Assembly: GCA_026873275.1 (NCBI GenBank)
Contig: JANTUC010000005.1
Coordinates: 1,302,001 to 1,366,000 of the forward strand
DNA from: Pseudopithomyces maydicus
Lineage: Eukaryota > Ascomycota > Dothideomycetes > Pleosporales > Didymosphaeriaceae
Direction of reading: 5' to 3'
Length of the DNA: 64,000 nucleotides
Position numbers and translations under genes: made by a program
Shown here: positions 46,661 through 59,205 of the stretch, in pieces
Numbering within the stretch: the first letter of the stretch is position 1
Layout: each line of letters begins with the position of its first letter
Notes under the pieces: model-generated
What the model was told of the DNA's origin: nothing
Databases searched by the model: none
What the model saw: the letters and a program-made list of their open reading frames with translations, nothing else

Positions 46661-48186
46661 TTAATCCAGCCGCGCCATCATCTGGTCCTTGGTCAAGGGC
46701 TTGAAACTAGGCGACTCGAAGTCCAAGCCTTGTTGCTGGAGCCGTGGGCGGATGTGCTGGGGCACGAGCTGTAGGTTCAGGTGAGGTGCGATCGACAGTT
46801 CTGTGTTTGCGTCAGACATGTACTACGAAACGTAGCGGGCAGTAGCGCTCACCATGATGAGTGAAGTTGAACAACTCAGGAAGATCCCGAGTGGCTCCGT
46901 TGGGGTGACGCGAGTCTGGAAGCCGTGTTTGCGGATCCCTCAGCTCGTCAAAGAAGGGCTGTACCATGGCGTCGATAGCCGAGAGGCGTTGGGTTGGCGT
47001 GTACTCCAGAAGCTTCGAGATGAGATCGATAGCGCTGGGGTCAGCTTTCCGGAACACCTATCAAAATCAGCTTGTGCTCAACCGTGTCCCGAGGGGAGGG
47101 CAACCTCGCGTACCTTGTTGAACGGGTGAGGCTTGATCTGAGGGAATTTGTGCTCCATGTAATTCGGGTTCATGGTACGGATCTGATCGCGTGTGGGTGT
47201 CCCCAGGACCTTGATGATCTCGACGAGTTGGTCGATGCCCGATTCGCCGGGGAATAGCGGTTGACCAAGCATGAGCTCGGCCATGACGCAGCCGGTTGAC
47301 CAAACATCTAATGAGCGGAGTCAGTCATGTCACATGGGGCGAAGCAGAGGAACGTACCAATCTTGGTGGTGTAATTGGTGGCACCGAAAATGAGTTCGGG
47401 CGCACGGTAGTACCTAGAGCAAATATACGACACGTTGGGCTCGTTCTCGACAAGGATCTTTGCGCTGCCGAAATCGCACAGCTTCAGGATGCCGGTGGAG
47501 GGGTCGAGAAGCAGATTCTGCGGCTTGATGTCCCGATGGCAGATGCCTTGCGAGTGGATGTAGGCAAGAGAGCGGAACAGCTGGTACGTGTACAGCTTGG
47601 TCTCGAGGATGGGCATGACTGTCTTCATCTTGTTGAAGTAACGTGACGCGCGGTACACGGTCTCGGGGACATATTCGAGCACAAGGTTGAGGTAGACCTC
47701 GTCCTTCTGTGGCTAACGCAGTCAGCAGAGCAACGGGGCGGGGCGGGGCAGGCGAGCGACACGTACACGATCGCCATTGTTGTAGAAGAAGGCCTTGAGC
47801 TCGACTATGTTGGGGTGGCGCACGATGCGCATGATCTGGAGTTCACGGTTCTAGCGCGAGTCAGCGGTCGGGTTGCCTCGCGGTTCAGATACGTCACCTG
47901 GGCCGACCCACCTTGAAGCGCTTGTCCTGGAGCACACGCTTGATGGCGGCGTCCTCTCCGCTGGGGGACAGCTTTGTCTGGAAGACGACGCCGAAGGAGC
48001 CATTGCCGACGATTTTGCACTGGGTGTATGCGAGGTCCTTGTACTCGCCCGTGACGCCGTCCTGGACCTTCTCGCGGATGATTTCTGGGGCGGTGTTAGC
48101 AGCGGTGCTCGGGGTGGATTTGCAGATGGGGGAGACGCACCACCCATTCTCAGAGAGGAAAAGGCCGATGGCCGGTTCTGGCTCAT
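46661..48186 (-). CDS. GSK3: Glycogen synthase kinase 3 homologue (shaggy-type Ser/Thr kinase)
   Basis: A complete 396-residue CMGC kinase from seven exons: 48186-48141, 48084-47912, 47850-47767, 47706-47358, 47307-47114, 47057-46853 and 46800-46661. All phases are consistent. Gly loop GNGSFG, ATP lysine in AAIKRVL, catalytic HRDIKPQN and DFGSAK are all present. The GSK-3 activation loop NVSYICSRYYRAPE contains the autophosphorylated Tyr. IDVWSTGCVMAELMLGQPLFPG is the CMGC hallmark, and the protein ends MMARLD as in fungal orthologues. The first exon ends ATGGGTG with donor GTGCGT, giving LRMGEIIREK. It likely phosphorylates primed substrates in cell-cycle, morphogenesis and stress signalling. 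This gene shows no frame damage. Confidence 0.97.
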
Positions 48187-51100
48187 TGTACGGGGAGCGG
48201 GTCGAGAGGGGTTGTGTCTGCCAAGGGCGCGGGCAGAGGGCTATCGCGGCTGGCGGTCGGGGTGGACGTCGAGGCGGTGTGGGCGGCGGCGAGGAGAGCG
48301 TCGGGGAGCCGTGGTGGTGAGCTGGCGGGCCGGGTGGGTTTGGGGTGGGTGGTGTGGTGGAGGGAAATTGTCGGGGGAGGGTGGTCAAGGGTGTTTGGGC
48401 GGGTGGTGGGCTCGCGAGGGTCACGGTCGTGGATGGGGGGCGTGACACGGCTGTGAAGCGAGAAGGGGAGTAGGAATTGGATTTGCAGGTGGATGGGGCT
48501 GGGTGAGGCAGTTGGAGGTAGGTATGATGGAGAGAGGATCGGACGCACTGGAGCGGGCGCTGGGTGGGGTGGCTCTGGCTAGCGGGTCAAGTCACAAGAC
48601 TCGTCCCGAGCTGGTACGCTGACGATGCAAGTGGGAGGTTCACAGCGACGCAGTTGCAGGCTTTGTAGGGCGCGGGTTCAGAGCGTGTGGACCATATGGA
48701 GGGCGCGGCAAGGCACAGGCAGCGGTCTTGGGGGGGAGGGGGGCGGTGGGCAGCTTCCTGGCGACTGCAGCAGGTCGCGAGGCTTTCACAGCAGTTCTTT
48801 GAGAGCTCCGAGTGCTGGGCTGCAGGCTGGCAGTGGCAGACGGGCACATGACGAGTCTGCTTTTGAGCGCGACCCACTATGCAGCGCGCGTGGCTGCAAA
48901 CCGTCTCCGAGTGCTGGGCCGTCCAGGGCAGCTTGGAGGCGTCCGTGCCTGGCGGACGGGCGAGGGCCTCAACAGCGAGTGTGCAGCGTGTGCAGCGCCC
49001 TGGAGTGTAGCTGCTGGCCGTGGTCGACAGCGGCCGTCAACAGCGCCCGCACGAGGAGGGAGAGCGACCTGCGCGCTGCACCCACCCCCGCCGCCGTCGC
49101 CGCCGCCGCCGCCCGTCCCTGTGTCGTCACCAGGCCGGCCGCGATGGCGATGGCGACGACGACGACGGCGACGACGGGCTGCGAGGCCGGGCGGTCGGCG
49201 CAGGGCCAATTGCTCGACTGGTTTTGGCAATGGTCGTGAGTCTGGTCTCGTCGCCGTCTCGTCATGACTGATGACTGCCTCCAGAGCCTGCCCATGCGCC
49301 GACGGGAAGAGGCCCACAGCAGGTCAGCTGGCTGAGCTTGCGACCCCTCCCTCCCCTCGCCGCTCCCTGCGAGTGCTGGACTGCCGCTGGTGCTTGCACT
49401 GCTGCTGGACCGCTACCGCTGGACAGCTCCCCGAAACCGCGTCCCAGGCGGCTGCGCCAGGCCCTCCCTGCGCCGCACGCTGGGCCTGGCGGCCTGGGAC
49501 CCGCTGCGAGTCGTCCACTGACCAACCGACCAACCGACCAACCGCCGCGACATTTTCTCCCTCCACCCTCGCCCGCCGTGTGTGTGCGAGAGGGGGCTGC
49601 TTGGGCAAGCGACCGTCCAACGGCGCCGCCAGTGCCGGCCGGGGGCCGCCTGCTCTGCTTCGAATCGTCGCACACTCGACGCTCGCGATGCTGCAGCTCG
49701 TCGACTGATCGAGTCAAACGTGCATCAAACGACCATGGATCCCAAACGCCATGGCACTCTGCAGCAAGCGCCTCGACAATGATCTCACCACGGCGTCGCA
49801 CAGCACGTGCAGCCCTCTCTCTCTGCCCAGCTAGCTGCCCAGCTCTGCAGTGCCTAGCTCTGTCGACAGCCTCCTCGTCCCGCACCCGAGCAGTCCCCAG
49901 ACCAGACAGGCAGGCTCCCAAGGCGCGGACCAGCGCTGCCAGGCTCCGCCCGCAACGCTTGCTGCTCCTTGCAACCTCGCCGTCGACGCCAGCGCCACGA
50001 AGCTCCTCATGTAGGGTCATTGCCATACGTCAACCTGCATGCCGTGGTGTGCATCACTAGCGTTCGCGCTAGCTGCTCGTCACGTGCAGCGCGCAGCTAA
50101 AATCGGGCGAACACTCAATGAACGGGAACCGAAGGAGTCCTTTGCCAGGGGTAAACGCACATTAGCCGCATCGTAACTGGTCGTCTGGCGCCCGCCCGCT
50201 GCTGTGACAATATTGGCCGCCTCTCGGGGCATGCCACTTTCCATCATGGCACAGCGAATCCATGGAGCCGTCCCCTTCCATTGCCTCTTGGCCCCGCCAA
50301 CCGCCGCGCCGCCCTATCTCAGCCCTGCGAACACCTCCAAGAGCACCGCTCTGTTACATCGGCCCATGAGTCGCGACAGATGCATCATGAACACTGCATT
50401 TTGTCCTACCGCACCCGCCCATCGCTCCCCTCTGGCTATTTGCGAATATCCTCCCATGCCCATTGGACCATGAAAAGGACCTGGCGTCTTCCACCGAACC
50501 ATTGAACCACTGGCCCTGCCCAGCTCCTCCTCTTCCAGTCCGCCCTTCACGCCTCTCCCATCACATGCAACCTCGTGGCTTGACTCTGTAGACTGTCGCG
50601 GACGGCCATGCTGTAGCTGTCTGCACTCTACCGCCTAACATTGCCCAGGTACTACGCCCATGCCGACGTATGTATCCAGCCGTCCCCCGACGCAAATTAA
50701 AAGCTGTGCTTCAATGAACTCCACACGGTCACAGCAGCAAAGCGCTTCATCTCTCGATTTCATGCCGGAGCCCTCGGAGATCGGCGGATTGTGCTCCGAA
50801 ATACTCATGCCGTGAGAAGCCTGCCGCTGGCTGTCTCAACGAGGCCCAGTCAACGAAACAGCTGCTTCCTGAGTACGACAACGGCGTCAAATTTTGTCGA
50901 CGCGTGATTGCTGCTTCATAAATTTTATAAGATCCATCGTTGTTTCACCTGGCCGATTGGCCAGGCTAAGGATTGGCTTCCCAGGCAGCCATAGAATGTT
51001 ACCATCATTGTACCGTATCTTATGTTTGCAGAGCAAACCAGAAGTTGCTTCGGAAAGGTAACAAACTAGACAAAAAGAGTAGTGTTGATATTGCTGTTAC

Positions 51101-54100
51101 GACCTTGCGCTCCCGGCCACGCAAACACGGATCCGGTCAAGCATTTTACGCCTTAGTTGTATTACATGCACTGTCCACTGTGGTCAGTTCCTGTGCGACT
51201 ATACCCAATAAGCATATCTCAACCACCCCGACCTACCATTCAATCTCCTCCACGGTCCACTTCTCTCTCGGCTCTCCACTACTCACCGCACTCAATCACA
51301 TCACCCATTATGCTCCCCATCTCCCCTCTCCACTACCACACTCCATCCGCCTCAACCGCACCACTGCCACCAAGCTCCAATCTTCGCCTCATGCTACCCG
51401 CTCGCAGCTCCCTTACCGATCACTGCACCCTTCCCTTCCGACCCCATCCGCAACCCCTCATCGCAAATTCCAGCCCCATTGAAAAAAAACACACATCCTG
51501 CATCAAACATTCGCTCAAACCACATACCCGTCTAATCTCACCACTACCTCCCCTATCCCAACCGCATATCCAGCCTCGCCCGCTCTACCCGTGCTACCTC
51601 CCTCCCTCCCTCACCAGCCCATCCCAGCCCATCCACGCGCCCTCGTATCCTCAGCACGTATTCACGCATGCACGCACCAACAAGCATACCTACATACCTA
51701 CACACTTGCAGCAGAGCAAGGAGAAAAAAATAAAACAATCACCCTGCATACCTTACGTGCAGTACATGTGATCTAGGCCAGCCCAGCCACGCCCAGCCCA
51801 ACGCAGATGTGTAGCGAAAGCTTCATGCAGCGGGTCACGAGGCCTGGGCCTTTGTTTATATTTATATATATATGTTTATAGATAGATGTGTGTACATGTA
51901 CATGTACATGTACATATACTCTCCTGGCAAAATCCTGGCAGGAATGAGCATGTACGCACACGGCGCAGTGAGTATGTAAGATGAGGCGGGCGAGCGAGCG
52001 AGTGAGCGCATGTACTCTACACACATATATCCGCACACATGTACATATATACATATAAATGTATGTATGTACGTGCACGTCTCACAACTCGGTGCTTTCC
52101 TTGCTGCATCCCGACGTGGTGGCGGGCGATTGGGCGCGTTGCACATGTACGTACAGTGCAGTACATATATCCGCAGGCTTCGCAGCGGTCCTATTGGTTG
52201 TCGGGGAATAAGAGAATTTTCTACGGCTGGGGTGTGTGTACGTATGAGGAGGAGGGAGGGTGCGTGGTTTTTTTTATCTGGTAGCTTTATTCATTGTCTT
52301 TTTAAAACGCTTTTTTTTTTCGTCTAGATGGTTGGACCTGTGAATTTTGCTTGGTGGTGGTCAAGTTTGGAGGATGAGTGGGTGTACGGGCGGAGGCTAG
52401 GATTAGGAAAGAGGTAGTCAGGAAGGTCGCGGAAAGGGCGGTTCCGAAGCTTTGGTAATACCCGTGGATGGATGGTGAGGCGGTGCGGGATTAAAAGTTT
52501 GGGGGATGGGCTTTGGGTTTTGGGTTGAGTAGGGCGTGCTTATCCACTTATTGTGGTGCGACGTGTGGTAATTACCACCGAAAACAAGAAGAAAATTATC
52601 GTGTAGCATACGCGGTGGAGACTTCGATGCATATGGAACTGTGATAGAAGAGAAGCTGTCGGTGACTTGTTCCAGCGTCGGGGCACTGGGATGGTCACAC
52701 TTTGTATCTTGTGACTTGGTCTTTGCCTATTGTGTGTGCATGTCATACTTGGGCAGCGCACCTTGTATGCAAGATTCATACGAGATATATGCACGTCAGT
52801 GTATTGACATCGGATTATTTTGTGTGCCGAGACAAGGGTGGTAGATAAGGCGGTGGAAGTGGTAAGCTGCTTATGTGTTTTCAAACATCAATTTCACGTG
52901 TGGTAAGACGGCACAGTCGTGTTCATACTATTTACCGATGTATCAGGTCGTATGACCCATCTTATGACTACAAGAAATTATTATGACACACCGAGTAGAT
53001 GCATGGGAAGAACGAACAGATTGCCCGTATCGTGCCTGCCTGTGTTGCACGACGCACCTACCTCGACAACGAACCCAACGTCACCTACCGGAAAACAGTG
53101 CAACTACCCTCTCTTGATGCCGAAAAGAACCCCAAAATAACGACATGTCCGCAACGTTCTACGTTCCAATTCAACGCTACCTCGATGACAGCAATTCCCC
53201 TGTTTAGACAAAGCACTCTTTGTAGTACAATCTCCGCCACCACCATCGACACTCCTAGAGCTATGAACGTCTTGGGAATGATATGTAGCAAGTAGTTATA
53301 GTGCTGTGAAACTGTGAAAACCCAGAGCACAAGCCGCGATCACTGTAGGGAAAAGAACACACCAATTGGTTTGTGCATTCGAGGACATACTGAGAGCCAC
53401 AAAATTTCGCGCAGTGTTCTTCTACCTACGAGAAATTCCTTTCAAGGGCTTGGAACAAAATACTGGGTTGCTCAAAAATCACCCGGAGACAATTTCTATT
53501 AAATAGAGCGGAGGTAATGATGGGAGTGTGAGCATGGCAATAGAGGTGAACCTGAATGCAGAATCGACTAATGATAGCGTGCTAAACGATGGGGCCTAAC
53601 CAAGCTACTCTTTAGCAGAAGAAAGCGGTGCTGAAGACAATGGTGAGGTTGCTGATATAATAGAGGATGCTTGTAGAGGAATGGCGGGTAGAGAAGCTGT
53701 GATAAAAGACTTCGGATAATTGATTGAAGGAACAATTCATTGCATTCCTCGTCTTGGTTATCCATGGCTGAGGACAGATAAAAACAAAGACACAGATGAC
53801 CGATGGCGCTCATCTCGCACTCTTATGGTGGGTTTCGGAGACCACGTGGGTAGACTTAACTGATCGGTACGATCAGAGCTGAGTTTAAGATGCTTAGGAT
53901 CGACTGTAAAGCATTATTATCGTAAACCTTTGAGGGTGTTTTATTACTTTTCAAAGAAAAAAGCCGCAAGCTAGCTGCTGGATTAAATAGCCTGTTTACA
54001 CCGTTCCGGAATGTTCAATTGTATATATGGACAGGTAATCATTCTGCGTTCTTACTCCACAACATGTTCGAGATCTACGTTCCAAGTCCTTCTTTAATTT

Positions 54101-54234
54101 CATAAAGACTGATACAGTAAACCTACTTTTCTAGTCTACTCTGAGTCTAATATCCCTTGGTTCGCCTCTATCAGTGTACCTCTTATATTCTAATATAGGC
54201 CCTCCTTCCCATCTCTTGATACAGTGGCTCATTT
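48187..54234. other. Six-kilobase gene-poor region upstream of GSK-3
   Basis: 48.2-50.1 kb is very GC-rich, with CGCCGCCGC and CGACGACGG trinucleotide stretches, and gives many overlapping ORFs in all frames, none with a domain. 50.9-51.7 kb is C-rich on the plus strand and gives a Pro/Ser/His-rich spurious ORF. 52.2-54.2 kb is mixed. This fits a long GSK-3 5' leader and promoter followed by non-coding DNA. No gene is supported. Confidence 0.5.
51893..52082. repeat. TACATG/TATGTA microsatellite cluster
   Basis: Runs of (TACATG)n at about 51893-51917 and TACATATA/ATGTATGT at about 52036-52082, separated by unrelated sequence. Similar runs recur at 61.2-61.7 kb and 62.9-63.0 kb. Confidence 0.7.
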
Positions 54235-55412
54235 TCATTGCAATATGGAAGACAATTGCTTAACATCTTCTTCGGTCGTCGCAAAACTTGTCACGAACCG
54301 GCAGACCTTCTCGTCCTCTGAGATCTCAAGATCTGCCGGTGTTGGCCAGTCGTAGAATACAGCCCCTTTCTCTCTTGCTGAATCCACGACCGCTTTGGAC
54401 AACACGACGAATACTTCATTCGACTTCGGATTCCCTAGCAACCGAGCCGACTTGGAAGTCGCTATGGCCTCTACAAGCTTCGCCGCCATCCCATTCGCAT
54501 GCCGTGCAAGTTCGATCCAAAGCCCGTCTTTAAAATACGCATCAAACTGCGCAGAGATGAACCGCGATTTCGAGAAAAGCTGCGCGGCTCGTTTGCGGAT
54601 ATAGGGAAGTCACTCGCCTTGGACTTATCAAACAAGACTACCGCCTCCGCGCACCAGCAGCCGTTCTTCGTCGCCCCAAACGACAACATATCGACTCCCC
54701 GCTTCCACGTCATCTCCGCAGGCGTACACCCAAGTGACACCAACGCATTCGCAAACCTCGCTCCATCCATATGCAGCGGAAGTCCAAAGTCCCTCGCCAC
54801 ACCCGCCACCGCATCAATCTCCTCAAGCGAATACACGGTCCCCGCCTCCGTCGACTGCGTAATGGAAATGGCATTCGCCCGCCCAGCATGCACATCGCCG
54901 TCCATCCCCTGGACCTTCTTCCGCAACAGCCCAGCGTCGATTTTCCCCTCAGCCCCGCCCACAGTCGCGATGCGCAACTGTCCGGATAGAAACTCGGGGG
55001 CACCACACTCATCAACTACGATGTGTGCGTCGCGGTGCGCGAGGACGATGCCCCCTGGTTTACCTACGAGGCTTAGTGCAAGGGAGTTTGCGGCTGTGCC
55101 GGTGGCGACGTAGAAGACGGCAACGTCGCGCTCGAAGATCTCGCTGAAGCGCTGCTCCACTGCTTTGTCGAAGGCGGAGTCGCTGTATGGCTGGCTGTAG
55201 TCATTGGCGTGGCTGGAGAGACTTGCTGCGATGGCCGGGTGGGCGCCGGCCCAGTTGTCGGAGGCGAAGTGCATGGCGGTATTCAAGTGGCGAGTTTGGC
55301 TGCGAGATTGGGGATTGAAGTGCTTGGTGGGTAGGAGGGAAAGGGAGAACAGGTTTTTTTGTAAATGCTTAGGGAGTTGCTTTGTTGCGGGGAACAGTTT
55401 GCGAGCGAGCAT
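54235..55412 (-). CDS. L-threonine/L-allo-threonine aldolase (PLP enzyme); one-base break
   Basis: A beta-eliminating-lyase-family aldolase that splits threonine to glycine and acetaldehyde using PLP. From 55412 a basic, Ser/Leu-rich N-terminus (~46 residues) looks like a mitochondrial presequence; an internal ATG (M47, 55274) starts the core at MHFASDNWAGAHP. Family marks are FYVATGTAANSLAL, AHIVVDECGAPE, HMDGARFANAL, and the Schiff-base lysine in SFGATKNGCWCAE. The frame then breaks at CCC (plus 54604-54606). One added C restores DFPYIRKRAAQLFSKSRF and leads to the C-terminal domain ending SSILQ at 54235 (392 residues). As with CBP80, this loss in a metabolic gene looks like an assembly indel. 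Intronless. Confidence 0.88.
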
Positions 55413-56190
55413 TGCTGCAAATTCGGTTCATTCGTGGGGATGAGTGGCTAGTGTCGTGGTTGTAAGAGTTAGGGCGGGAGAGTAGTCCTGTTTAGGAAGT
55501 TTGGCCAATGCAGCCGTCTTCAAAGGGAAAGAGCAAAGATATCAAGACAAAGGGATTTTTCCTTCATCAACATTATGAGTCTTTGAAAATCTTGTTGGAC
55601 AAATAATTTAGCTCAGCTTGCCTTTGATTCGCCAAACTTGTTTATTACTAATAAATGTTTTCTTGAAAGCAAAACACCCCCAGAAGCGCTGACCCTGGTA
55701 TACCATAGGCGCAAATCTTATGAATGGCTGATATTTCTGATCGCTACATGGTTTGTATACTGGAATGATTCTATTATGTCCTCGCTTAACATTGTTGTAG
55801 GGTGACACATCTGGAATGTATAGCCTGCCTCCTTGCAACACCTATTGTTTCAGCATCAAGGTTCCCCTTCGCGTGCAATAGAAACAGTAAACATCTGTGC
55901 AATCGTCCTTCAAGAATGCGAGAAAGTGATGAAGCAGGGCCAGGATTACGCGAAACGCGTTTGATTGGCATCTCACTGTGTTTCTGTTCACAAGTCCGAT
56001 CCTAGCAATCCCATCTACTTAAGAATGCGTAAACCTGAGGCCCCAAGAACCTGCATATCACAACTTCATTCTTTTCTATTCTGCCATTCGTTGATCGAAT
56101 TATATCTACTTTTAATTGTACATACTTTATCAAAAACTACCAACCACAATACTACCACCACCTCACACAGCTCCAAAAACAAAACCCACC
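55413..56190. other. Divergent intergenic region
   Basis: Promoter region between threonine aldolase and the small secreted protein. The last ~60 bases before 56191 are A/C-rich, as in a typical fungal 5' leader. No gene is seen. Confidence 0.6.
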
Positions 56191-56652
56191 ATGCATTTCA
56201 CGTCTCTCTTCCTTGCTCCCCTAGCGTTCGGACTCACCGCTGCACTCCCCCAACAAGTCGTCTCCGGTAGCGAAGTTTCAGGCACAACCTGCACCGACCC
56301 ATCCATGTACGCAAACCTCTCCATCGTTCCATTCTTCCTCTCTAACTAGTGTTCTGACAGCAAATTCGACACCCATGACACCAACGTTGCGATCCTCGGT
56401 ATTTGCGGTGGAATCGCAGGCGCCATTACGAAGTGTCAGGGCAATCCTTCCTCTACGACCGGCGTATCGGGAACGTCCAAGTTTCAGCTGGATGTCACGG
56501 ATGCGGGTAGCACGATTAATATCAGCAAGGGGAGATGGGAGAGGTGTGTAAAGGCGGCGAAGTTGACGTGTCCGACGGGTAGTTTTAGTTCGGTGTGTCT
56601 GGGAGGCGCGACACCTGGTGGAGATGTGAAGTTTAGTTTGAGCGAGGCATAG
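56191..56652 (+). CDS. Small secreted cysteine-containing protein
   Basis: A 135-residue protein from exons 56191-56306 and 56361-56652, with a 54-nt intron containing CTAAC. The signal peptide MHFTSLFLAPLAFGLTAA is followed by LPQQVVSGSE. The mature part has six cysteines (in GTTCTD, GICGG, TKCQG, ERCVK, LTCPT and SVCLG), enough for three disulphides, and no known domain. The A/C-rich leader before the ATG supports this start. It is a candidate effector or cell-surface protein by size, secretion and cysteine content only. It sits at the edge of an AT-richer, gene-poor stretch. Confidence 0.78.
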
Positions 56653-59205
56653 ATGGAGATGGCGAAATGTTAGGATTAGGAGAGAGTAGAAATGTTCATG
56701 TATATTTGTTTATACCAATCACAATAATGGGATCATAACGAGTTAGTTTGCTTGGGGACGATTCGCATCCTGGGGCACTTTGTACATTGTCAGCTTGTTC
56801 ATTGATAGGTCTAACATATCTATGGTTTCTTGTGATGTTGGGGTGTATGTATGAACCATGTAGTCTATCCTATGGAGGAGAAAGGTATAGTAGTCATTAT
56901 TGAGGTCCCTCGATGAAGAAAGTAACTAGTATCAGTAGCTACAAGTCGAGCAGAAAACTTAATCCATTTTGACTTAGATTATCACGTGAGAAAGTCATTT
57001 TCTCTCTAGTTAGTAGACACAAGGTTGTTCAAGAAAGCATCTGACCAAGAGCACGGCACGACTATCCCATGATTGTGATCAGTGTACTGGACCTTTCTGG
57101 GCACTGTACGCGGATCATGCAAATTATTTTCGCCAATAGGTGTTGACTTGAAATTGTGGAGCAGGATGTTCCTAGTCTTCCGTAAACTATTATCGCGAAT
57201 TTGCTTTTTGGATGGACTTATACCAATTTGGAACTCATCTACATGCCTGGCTGATAGACGAGATACATAATCACTAGTCCGGCCAGACCTGCAGTTATCA
57301 TCAAAAGCATTGAGATAATCCACAATATTTAGTGCATTCCTAGTGCATCATGTCCATCGATATTAAAGATTGCCGAAATTTATAGACTACCATCCAGCTA
57401 CTCGGTACGATCGTCCCTCACCGCATAATTTTTCTACCGTGATTGGTCTCTTTACATTGTATTTTCTAGGAAGGTAGTAACGAGAAAAAGCGAAGCGCCG
57501 TATTTATTGGTGGCTGGCGACTTTCGCGCTTCTTATGCGCCACACTTGGCGACTCTCTACTACATTAGGCGCAAGTCCATGTTCGCGCGCACGAGCGAGG
57601 CTTGCACACCACGATGCTGGATTTCAAGCCAAGATCATTCATTTCCAGCTTGGCGTTGGCGATGATGTTGATAGTGGAGCTCTTCGATACTTGGTCAGGT
57701 GGCTTGCGATTTTGGTATCACACTGCTTTGGGGCTTGTCACTATCACACCGTACATTGTCACTGCGATCCCGCTTCTTGAGAAGACTAGACGGTATCTTC
57801 GGCACGGATTCGATCGTCCAACATGTCATCTGTCATATTGTGAAGGGGTGGCAGTGGCACGGCAGCGGCACGGCAGCGGGAAGGGAGCGATCCGGTTGTC
57901 GCTGGACTTCCGCGTTCTAGGACTCGGCTTGTTCCGATCATCAAAATCTGTGGAGCATTCTGCAGCTACTTTTGAGCTTCACACTGATGATGGCTTACAT
58001 CTTGCTCTCTTCTCCGCTGTGGGGCGGATCTAGGTACAATCTACTCGCCTTGTACGCGCCTCAGCCCTGATAATTTGTAATCGACTGCAGCAGGCCATGT
58101 CCCCAATATGTCATTTCCATCATTCGGATACATCAGATGACTTGCTCAGAATAATCCGGCGTCTCAGACCAGAGAGTATGACTGGTTTCCTATGGCGAGA
58201 AGAACCAGATGTCGAATCCCGGAAAATCAAAACCAAGTCTGGACTCCGCCCCATTCGTCGTTGTATTTTTCTTTTTATCCTATCTCGACCAGTTTCATTT
58301 CAGTATACTTTTGACCGATTGCGCTTGAGGTAGTATTATAATGACGTTTTCGAACAATAATTGAGGAAGTTAGTGTATTTTGTGACAGTAACATAAAAAG
58401 AAAAATCATTTCTGTACAAATCGGCAGTAATTTGTATTATAGCACAATGAAACTACTCATTCATCATACTTTAGATGTAGTTAAGGAATATCGGACTTAG
58501 ATTGCCTAGGAATGCAAAGCAATTTTCACATTTTCATCAGTCAATTATGTGTACTTACAAATTCCTCTAAATCATAAAACATATCGTGAGACATTCATCG
58601 TAAAGACTTGCATTCCTTGCACAATGAGGACACATCTATATTGAATTTCAAGAAAATGTAAATTAAAATTATGTTCACGCTTGTGATTGCGACGAAAATG
58701 AGTTGCCCAAATCTATACACGTTTTACTGTCGTGGTTTCCAAAAAAGCTTCCATGGCACTAAATCTTATCTTTAGTAAAATCAAACAACAACAGATAACT
58801 ATAGAAATATTATTAAAATGATAGTAAGATATATAAGATAGCCAACAGTTCATATCAGAGAGGACCTTGTTTTCTCCAACTTTTTTCTTTTTCATTTCCT
58901 TTGTTAGAATGATCCAAAGCACAGTAGAAGTATTCTTGATGTTCGAAACCGACGAAGAAACATTGCAATACCAATTCAATAGGTTAATGAAATATATTTT
59001 TTATATCGTCTTCTATTCTAAGTCCTTCCAAGGTAGACTACACCAAGATCATTGTCTTCTCCAACCCATTTATAACCCCTTGTACCAAGTTTATCAACGA
59101 GAGTCCCAAACTTCCATCCATACAAAGCATCACTCGACCACATTCCCCCCCTCCCCCCAGCTTTCTTTCCCACTCACAAGATTGCAAAGAGAAACAAAAA
59201 ACCTA
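56653..59205. other. AT-rich gene-poor region
   Basis: About 2.5 kb, clearly AT-rich from 58.3 kb to 59.0 kb. A 143-codon plus ORF at 57602-58033 has a hydrophobic segment but no other support. No gene is called. Confidence 0.5.

Noticed and set aside
51157..51771. 204-codon Pro/His/Ser-rich ORF on the plus strand
   Set aside because: Same reason: a C-rich tract with overlapping ORFs and no domain or splice evidence.
57602..58033. 143-codon ORF with a hydrophobic segment
   Set aside because: Poor start context, no recognisable family and no splice structure; kept only as a note.
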